Of a stretch of 64,000 nt of DNA, positions 56,690-64,000 are shown piece by piece (within the stretch, counting starts at the first letter, position 1; every line of letters starts with the position of its first letter). The stretch covers positions 629,230,992 to 629,294,991 of the forward strand of contig CM062816.1 in NCBI GenBank assembly GCA_031772625.1, in the 5' to 3' direction. The notes beneath the pieces were generated by a model. It saw only the letters and a program-made list of their open reading frames with translations, was not told where the DNA came from and did no database searches. The position numbers and the translations under genes are program-made. The DNA comes from Pinus tabuliformis. Lineage: Eukaryota; Streptophyta; Pinopsida; Pinales; Pinaceae.

Positions 56690-57335
56690 TATCTGTTGAT
56701 GGTTTTTTTCCTAACCATGCCAATTCTTTTGTTGCTGATGGGTATGGGCACCTACCCCCAAACTTCTCACACTAGTAATCTAATTTTCTCTTTGGTACCG
56801 ATCTTACATAGGTGTTTCTAGTTGCATGATCCTCATCATTATCTGAACTTGAAACTGTCTTGAACCTTATATGTTTATGACTAGAGGAGGTAATTTCCAT
56901 GTTTCTAGACAAAAATGAAGCCAATCGTTCAAATATGATCTTGGACTGCATTCCATATACTTGTTTCCTTCTTTCAATATCGATTTTCTTCTCTGTTTCA
57001 GCTTCCACCTGATGCTTAAGGTCCTTTTCAACTTTTTTAGTGCACCAAATAAAACCAATGTGCATCCTTAAACTTTTGATGCATATGCATAACTGGGTAG
57101 GAAAAGAAACAGATTCTTTCTTGGCCACAAAAGATAAGAATTCCTCTACCCGTATATCTTTATCCTGCCCATCGTCTAAGAAATAAGAGAGATGGGATAT
57201 CATATGTTCTATTGTTATTTTGAAATTTCTCACTATATCTGCCGTGGGTGCAAAGTAATGCCCAATAAAGAGATGTCGTAACAAAGGCCCTAATACTATC
57301 CTTTCAAAGTCCTCCGCTCCTTCATGTCTACAAAT
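56690..57335 (-). pseudogene. NOV: NO VEIN-like block 1
   Basis: The minus strand from a plausible acceptor (CCTATTGAG/ATTTG) at about 57335 reads ICRHEGAEDFERIVLGPLLR, HMISHLSYFLDDGQDKDIRV, EEFLSFVAKKESVSFPTQLC, IKSLRMHIGFI, SSHKHIRFKTVSSSDNDEDH. GLGPLLRH...F, VxxFLxFVAEKxSVS and KHIRF...SSSED are recognisable NO VEIN features. An in-frame TAG at 56772 precedes GRCPYPSATKELAWLG, also family-like, proving the stop lies inside former coding sequence; a frameshift follows. Blocks 1 to 3 in protein order on one strand indicate a single decayed gene of over 7 kb. Confidence 0.82.
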
Positions 57336-59000
57336 CTCAATAGGTAAAATTACATGTGTGGCTTATAAATTAGGTGTATAAACAATAACATAATTTGGAA
57401 CGAAAAGCATACATAACTAAAAAAATTCTCATTGTTTTTATTGTGGTTTGGGAAGCTGTAAGGCTTAAGCCTAACATCACACCTATAGGCACCCATGTTC
57501 CAATTGTGCCTTGAGAGATTCGCACAGATTTTCCAGAAATTTTGATATCATCACAATTTATCTTGTTTCGGTCATTATAGTTTTAATGACACTTTGAACT
57601 CTCTAAAGATCCCCCAACAAATCATTTAACAAAACCATCTCAAAGTGGGGGTGAATGGTAAAATCCCATTAATCCTGCAATGAATGATAAAAGCCCATTA
57701 TTCCTGTTTTGTAGGTCCAGAAGAAAGAAATTTCACTCGTATGGGTGTTGTCCCATTTGATTTATAAGATGAGAAAATTGCATATCCTTCATGTATTTGG
57801 AAAAGAGATATCCCATAAACTTGGATCTAATATATATATGCCCTCATCCCACCTTTCCTTGTAAGCTATTTAATAAAATAATCATTTCCAAGAGTGAATG
57901 AATGCATTGAGCTCAACAACAGAGGCTTGGAGATATTTGGTATTATCAAAGTGCAAGACCAAGTCCAATATCTCAGAGCCCTTCCTTGTTCCAGCCAAAC
58001 ATTATTTAAAATTCCACAATCATAAGAAAATTTTATATGGATTGAGTGAGGTCACCTAAACTATCATCAATCAATAAAAACCCAAATCTACATTGAAATA
58101 TCCACCATGATCCAAATAATAAAAACAACAAAAAAATGAGACAAATGGGTTTTGTGGACAGATTGAGTACATCTTATTGATGATCTTCTACTTGGATTCC
58201 TCATTCCTCCAGTTGTTGGTCTCCATTGCATTCTCCAGTTGTGTTAACTCAAGAGAAAAGAGTGTTGTTTAGAGGATTTGGGACGAGGGTGTGTGGCTTT
58301 TATCAATATAATGTAGAAAGAAAGCAGTTAAAAGTGGTTCATCCACGTCTGTGTTAATTGTAATTATGTCAAAATGTTCATATGGAAAAATGTATAATTG
58401 CTATGGTATGGGTTAAGATAAAGATTTAGAGGGTTGAATAGTGAAACATTGGGGAAATGTTTGGTTGAATATATGATCTAAGGAGCATAACGCATATGTT
58501 GGTCGTTTTTTAGAACAATTTAAATATATTTCATTTTTTATTTTATAATATATGATGTATGTTAGGTTTTTATTATGTTTTATATTTATACTAATGTTTG
58601 AATTTCTCTCCATTATTAATATCAATTACAACAATCTAATTTAATGTCATAACATAAAGACAAATTATGGTTGTTGGATTGCATAGTGTTAAATGAATGT
58701 ATATGGAATGTTACTTGAAAGAACTACATCACAAGATGATAACTTCACTGTGTAGAGCTCCCCACCTATCCAATGCCTTGGTAGCACTCCTCAAGTTATA
58801 CCTTCCTTGCTTCAAGAATTGATAACGTCAATGTTAGACTAGAATAATGTCTGTTGGACACTTAAGTGGACCCTAGTTTACCAATTTGAGCCAAGAAATT
58901 GTTATGTTGTTGGAACCACAACATTCTTCTATGGTCTTAGAAAAATGAAGACAACATGTGCTAGGAAGAGATAGGGAAACACAAGGGAGCACTAGGTGAA
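57336..59000. other. No gene assigned (possible upstream intron of the NO VEIN-like locus)
   Basis: AT-rich. Upstream exons of the NO VEIN-like gene would be expected here on the minus strand, but I could not recognise any. Confidence 0.45.
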
Positions 59001-59002
59001 AA

Positions 59003-59322
59003 TAATGCATGCAAATGAATGATTAAGAGTTTGTGACATAAAGTGTTAGTGAGTTCTAGGTGTGCTAAGGAGGGAGTGACAAGGTATGCTAGGTAGTGCT
59101 AAGGAATACTAGAGGCTAGGGAAACATGTAAAGATGTGTTAGGTGCTAGGGTGTGCCAATGCATGTCAGGGAAAGTTATGGAATCCCGGGGAAAATCAAG
59201 GGTTCACTAGTTTCAAATGCATGGAAATGAATGAATAAGAGTGTGTGACAGGGATTGTCAGTGGGTTCTAGGTGTGCTAAGGAGGGAGTGACAAAGTATG
59301 ATAGGTAGTGACTTTTTGAATT
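59003..59322. repeat. Partial tandem duplication, 212-bp period
   Basis: GCAAATGAATGA...GTTCTAGGTGTGCTAAGGAGGGAGTGACAA at about 59011 recurs at 59223. The intervening sequence is rich in CTAGG and GTGCTA motifs. Confidence 0.85.
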
Positions 59323-59612
59323 AATGGAACAAAAATTGTTTGACAAAAAACAAATAAAAACTTTATAACGTCTTAACGAGACTAGTGAGTATAAAGTAGT
59401 ATATCTATCCTTTTTAATAAAGGTATTGTAAGACATTATTTTTATTTGTGCATTGTATGGATGTTTATGTTTCTTTGGTTCCTTAGTTATATCTAATATT
59501 TTTAATGCAATATTATTATATTATGTGGAGAAAGGGGAAACATTCTTCTTTTAAAGGTACAATAAGAAAAATTTAGAATAACGTACATGTCTTCCTTATC
59601 ATTAGCTGATGC

Positions 59613-59760
59613 GTTAGGGGGTAATATGGGGTACATAGAGAGGTACCCAAGGGTACCTCTCTATTAATGATGGTATTCATTATATAGTAATACCTAAACA
59701 TCTACTATTATTCCCCTTAGATACCTCCCTAGGTACCCCATATTACCACCCCTAGGGGGT
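59613..59760. mobile_element. MITE-like inverted repeat
   Basis: About 148 bp with imperfect terminal inverted repeats of ~35 bp (GTTAGGGGGTAATATGGGGT at left, complement of ACCCCATATTACCACCCCTA at right), plus an internal palindrome AGAGGTACCCAAGGGTACCTCT. Non-coding. Confidence 0.75.
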
Positions 59761-61630
59761 ACACTACAGTCACACTTATCTACTTGATTTCTACTAACTT
59801 CTTAATTCCTTTTTGGATATGCATACTAATTTTAGAGATCACATTGTAAAAGCATAAACCTCACTTTCTTGATTCAAGTATTAGGAAATAAATTAACATT
59901 TTCCTTCCCTATATTCCTAATGTCACCTAAGAAAAAAAGAGATAATAAACCTTAATCATTATCCTCCCTTTCTTTCTTTTCATCCAAGTTTGGATCAAAA
60001 GATGAGATTTAGTTGTAGTTCTCTCTATTTCCTCTCTTATTTTTTACTCTTCTCATCTAAGTCATGTTTTTTAACTCTTCTCATTTTTCCTTATTTTCTA
60101 GCCTTGCTCATCTAAGTCATCTCTTCTTAGTACTAAACCCAAATTTTTTTCCTTCTCTATTTTTTTTAGTTTCTTAACTTGTTTTAGTTAAATTAGCCGC
60201 ATTCAAACCAGGTTCCCTCCTTTTATAATCAGCTAGCACTGCTTAATCACCCCTTTTAGTTCACATGAAACATATCCAAATTAATTAATGTTTAAACTTT
60301 CTCCCTCACTTCTCAACCTTCCTATATTCTTAGTTTGTTCTCAAACATAGCAACAACTCCCATACTTTCCTAATAATTTTATTCTTAGTTGAAGATATCT
60401 ACTCTATTTCTATAGAAAATGTAGAAATATTGATATCTTTATGGTTTCAACCATTGGATTAATCATTCAAACTCCTAAGCTTCTAGGTCACTCCAAATCT
60501 CTGAGAAACCATAAGAGTCATGTTGCCTACGTAGGTTAGGATAATTCTGTTTACTACTCCCACTTATATGTATACATCTTTTGTAATTCCACTAGAAATT
60601 GATCTCCCGCCCCCTTATTTCACCTTTATCCTTCCTACTAATAGAAACTATGTTGACTTCTCTCCCTCTTTTGACAAGAACATTTATTCTTCCTCCACCT
60701 TTATATTGTTCCAAGCAAAATTTTGAACTTGCTCCTACTTTTTCTAGTTACCTTTCCATCATGTACCTTAACTTTGTCATGGCTCTCATCATATCTGAGG
60801 TCATGCTCAATCAACCTATGACTATTACCCTTTAAATAGGCCATCTTCACAACATCCCCTATGTATAATTATGGCCAAAATTGTTGTGAGGTTCTTGATC
60901 CCAAACTCAACCAAGTTCTAGATTGCCTCACACTAGTTGGCTTCAAAGACACACATAACCTCCTCTTGAGAATGTCTCCACTTCCCACAACCACAAATAT
61001 AACTCATTTGTATGCCATGACCACACACCATTTGATGGATTGGAGCCCTTTAAATTCAAATCCAAGTAATGGGGTTTGATTTTATGAAAGAACTTTATAG
61101 AGAAGATGTTGATTTCAGAGAGGCTTACCAGGCTTGCAAGAATCCTACCTTGCAAGATAGAACAGAGTATAGGCCTCTAGATATAGTTACATATGATACC
61201 CAAGTTTAGATGGGTATGTGAGTGTGAAGATAGAACATAGTATAGACCTCTAGATATTAATGATTTTTCCTCAAACAACAAAAATTGAATATGTGATTTC
61301 AAATGAAATAGCTATATTGCCTTCCAAACTTGCATTCATTGCATTCAAAGAGCAGGGAAATGGGAAATTCAACTCTATATTTGTACACCATATGTGGTTT
61401 TATTAGTGTGCTTGGTGTTAGGACTCAGCTAAATGATATTGCACCAGTAAATGGGGAACACATAATATCTCAATTCTCTAGTCTCGCATTTCAAAAAATA
61501 ATGGATATGACAACCAACCTCACTAACAAATTGGTGAGGCATTACAAGTTTTGTATAATGAACATGTAAGTCATGTAGGTTTTTTGGGGTGTTACTACAG
61601 TAAAATCCTGACAAATTACCCACAATGAAA
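59761..61630. other. Intergenic DNA, no gene assigned
   Basis: C/T-rich stretches on the plus strand; open frames at 60599-61079 and 61330-61569 have no recognised family. A ~40-bp phrase (AGAACAGAGTATAGGCCTCTAGATAT / AGAACATAGTATAGACCTCTAGATAT) occurs at 61158 and 61222. Confidence 0.5.
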
Positions 61631-61639
61631 CTTTTTCCT

Positions 61640-62790
61640 TATCATTTTGGCTGGAAGATCTTATTCATGAATTCTAAAAGTCCTTCCTATTCTTTTATTA
61701 AATATGTAGACAAGAAGAAAGGAACGATGCATTTAATTTATCTTCAAACTTGGGTTTCGAATATAAGTGCATATTCAAAACAAAAGGTATGGCTTGTATT
61801 CTAATCATTCATGTTTTTGTTGGGGTTTCTTTGGTCGGCCTTCACTTGGTGCTTAGTAGCTCGAGAATTATGAAGGATGACATGATTATAACAGGCAATG
61901 CAGATGCATTAATCAAAGAAATCAAATTGCAAATGTCACAGGTTTTTGAGATGAAAGGCCTCGGAAGTTTACATTATTGTTTAGGTCTGGAAGTGTGGAG
62001 AGACTTTGGAAAGACTTTCCTTACTCAAGGGAAATATGTTAGAGGCTTACTCACAAATTTTAGAATGGAACAGTTTAAGATGAAATCAGTAACTTTGTAG
62101 AGGAACCTGAAATTGTGCAGAGACGATGGCTCTAAGGAGGTGGATGCTACTTTGTATAGGCAGCTAGTTGGTAGTATGATATATTTGACTACAACTAGAC
62201 CAGACTTAGCATATTTTGTTATTGTGTTGAGCCAGTTTATGTCTAAACCTCTTGAAAGTCATTGGGTTGCGGCAAAAGTGTATTGAGGTATCTTCATGGT
62301 ACTAGTGATTATGGTATTTTATACACTGATACATCTGATGTTACTTTAGTAGGTTTTTTAGACTTTGATTGGGCAGGTAACCTAGATGATCAATGATCTA
62401 TCATGGGTTATGCATTCAGTATTGGATCTGGGGTAATAGCATGGAGCAGCAAAAAGCAGAGCACTGTGTCTTTATCTTCAACTGAAGCCGAGTACCAAGC
62501 AGTATGCGCAGTGACATGTGAAGCTATTTGGCTGAGGAGGATTCTCCATGATGCGGGAGAGCAATAGAAAGAAGCAATTGTCATCAATTGTGACAACTAG
62601 AGTTCCATTAAGCTGGAAAACAATCCAGTGTTTCATAAGAACATGAAACACATAGATACTCAGTTTCACTTTGTAAGAGAAAAGGTCCATTCAAAAGAAA
62701 TTTTTATTTAATACTGTAAAACATGTGACAATATGGCGAATATTTTTACAAATCCTATTAGGAAAGTGAAGTTTGAATTGTTTAGGGGGA
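61640..62790 (+). pseudogene. Copia pol 3' relic: RT end and RNase H
   Basis: Plus-strand frame 61750-62100 gives the RT palm end (KDDMIITGNADALIKEIKLQ, FEMKGLGSLHYCLGLEVWRD). The catalytic YVDD is MKDD here. It continues with VDATLYRQLVGSMIYLTTTR and PDLAYFVIVLSQFMSKP. After frameshifts and stops come the RNase H landmarks STEAEYQAVCAVTCEAIWL (62478-62535) and FHKNMKHIDTQFHFVREKVH (about 62630-62690). It ends at a purine tract before an LTR. 5'-truncated: no gag or integrase and no matching left LTR in the window. Confidence 0.88.
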
Positions 62791-63098
62791 TGTTAGGACT
62801 TCAGGATAATCCTTTCTCCATTAAGTTGAAAATATTTAATATTATATTGTATTAATGGAGAAATGGTTACATGGTTGTAATGTAAATCCTTAAGTTAGGA
62901 TTAGTTCCTAGGTTGTAGGAGTTTGTTCTCAGATACCTATTCTTTTGAGATGTATTTATTGTCTCATCTTTGATTAATTGAACATGAGAGTGTGCACTCC
63001 GGTTTGTGTAGTCTCCAGGTGCAACTTGCTCGCATGTGAGCCGCTAGTTAATTCAATTCATGTTTTTCTTTCTATTTTTTTAACGCAAGTGAGTAACA
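62791..63098 (+). repeat. 3' LTR of the truncated copia relic
   Basis: Starts TGTTAGGACTTCAGGATAA right after the tract TTTAGGGGGA and ends ...GTGAGTAACA, about 308 bp. Boundaries rest on TG...CA and the purine tract; there is no second copy to align. Confidence 0.7.
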
Positions 63099-63600
63099 TG
63101 TCTCTCTGCTCACTGAGAAGATTTGACCCAGACTTAGTAAATTTCTACCTTTTCTTGAGCCCATATTTCCTTGCACAATTCCTTGAGAAATTAGGCCCCT
63201 ATTATTTAGGAATTTTTACAAAATGGATTTCATGATTCCCAAGGTTGATCATTTGACTACATGCAACACCTGTACAATCAAGACTAGCCTACAATTGATG
63301 TTACACTGCCTTCGAATCGCCACCATAGCTGAGGAACTTTAATTCTCCATGCACTAGATATTTCGGGTTGATTGATCAATTAACTAGATTATCACTGAGT
63401 TCGACTCAAGTCCCATTGCACAATTGGCCTTTCACTAGTTCCTCATGCAATTGAAATTATTTTAACTGAAAAAACTTGAGATAACTGACTTTGATTGCTA
63501 CAAATTAGAAATTATACATGCTTAACTGAATTCTAACTCCTCCAACTCAAATTTACTGAGGTTGACACAAGCCATGTCAAACAAGTTAACTACATCCAAG
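63099..63600. other. Intergenic spacer, no gene seen
   Basis: Plus-strand C/T-rich sequence with no domain; it may hold LTR or 3' sequence of the minus-strand copia relic. Confidence 0.5.
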
Positions 63601-63639
63601 TTGTCTATTGATGTGGAAATTCAAATTTTCTCAATTTAA

Positions 63640-64000
63640 TCAAGGAGCAATCAAATTGAGGATTTCTCACTGCATTTTTCAAGACTCACTCTCTGGAAGA
63701 AAGGGATTATCAACCACCCCTATCTTTCACCTATGGAACTCGAACTTCCCTCTTGACAAAGATTTTTCAAAATGTCAACATCTTTCTCCTCTGTCAGAAT
63801 GGAGTGTAGCAAGATCATCTGCCTTTGCACAAAGTCTCGTAAATGGTGATATTGGATATCTATATGCTTGGATCAATCATGAAATACATGATTCTCAGAG
63901 AGATTAATGCAACTCTGATTATCACAATTTGATCCATCATCTGGCCAAATAGTCCAACAACTATCTTTATCATCCATATCCCCTCACGTGTTGCTTGACT
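63640..64000 (-). pseudogene. Copia RNase H relic, minus strand, running off the window
   Basis: The minus strand reads WPDDGSNCDNQSCINLSENH, then VFHD, a stop, SKHIDIQYHHLRDFVQRQMI and LLHSILTEEKDVDILKNL. This is the C-terminal copia RNase H motif series (CDNQSCI-LSENPVFH-RSKHI-I-YH-IRD-VQ...-LTEEQ-ADILTK). It has one stop and a shift near the end. It is a different family from the plus-strand relic and converges on it. Confidence 0.78.

Noticed and set aside
1-64000. CRISPR arrays, bacterial operons, rRNA genes, organellar insertions
   Set aside because: No regularly spaced identical repeats, no ribosomal RNA or dense organelle-like coding seen; everything recognised is plant nuclear or retroelement.

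Overview
This is plant nuclear DNA from a seed plant with a large, repeat-rich, AT-rich genome. The evidence is the set of Ty1/copia-, Ty3- and LINE-type elements, GT-AG introns, an AP2/ERF transcription-factor gene, and broken copies of a GH32 acid invertase and of the plant-specific protein NO VEIN. The LINE family, the low gene density and the decayed LTR elements would suit a conifer, but that is inference. Only one locus, the AP2/ERF gene at 7.48-8.75 kb, looks like a possibly working host gene. Nearly everything else recognisable is a transposon or a pseudogene.

Layout. 1-4.7 kb: a 5'-truncated LINE whose last ~0.92 kb also sits, inverted, at its front end, giving near-identical outward-facing arms. 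6.3-6.7 kb: the last two exons of an acid invertase, broken, minus strand. 6.9-9.4 kb: a GC-rich promoter region, a TATA box, a leader and a two-exon gene with two ERF-type AP2 domains, followed by tandemly duplicated 3' flank. 9767-15278: a complete but coding-defective copia element, minus strand, with near-identical LTRs, tRNA-Met primer site and a perfect 5-bp target duplication. 15.58 kb: an orphan copy of the AP2 leader. 15.7-26.5 kb: AT-rich DNA with microsatellites, a ~216-bp near-perfect hairpin, a LINE-type RNase H relic and unidentified coding relics.

26.5-35.4 kb: an old copia-like element whose 3' end was tandemly duplicated (593-bp unit, giving a third LTR). A Ty3-like element (30474-35195) is nested exactly inside that third LTR. 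The nested element has 1.33-kb LTRs and encodes Gag and protease, and then, in the same frame, a two-helix membrane segment where polymerase would be expected. 36.0-41.3 kb: a non-autonomous LTR element with only a Gag-like zinc-knuckle reading frame. 41.9-43.4 kb: a dead paralogue of the AP2 gene with its 3' flank. 44-46.4 kb: an unidentified minus-strand relic. 46.8-47.8 kb: one CACTA-like transposon end, a tRNA-like sequence and a SINE-like unit. 50.1-57.3 kb: NO VEIN-like exon blocks on the minus strand, carrying stops and frameshifts and interrupted by repeats. 59.6 kb: a MITE-like inverted repeat. 61.6-64.0 kb: two convergent copia 3' relics.

The sequence records a history more than a pathway. 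An AP2/ERF locus was copied at least twice, and the neighbourhood was then inflated by successive retrotransposon insertions. The points most worth following up are the double-ERF gene with its recent-looking C-terminal stop, the Gag-protease-membrane element, the LINE inverted repeat and the 20.0-20.2 kb hairpin.
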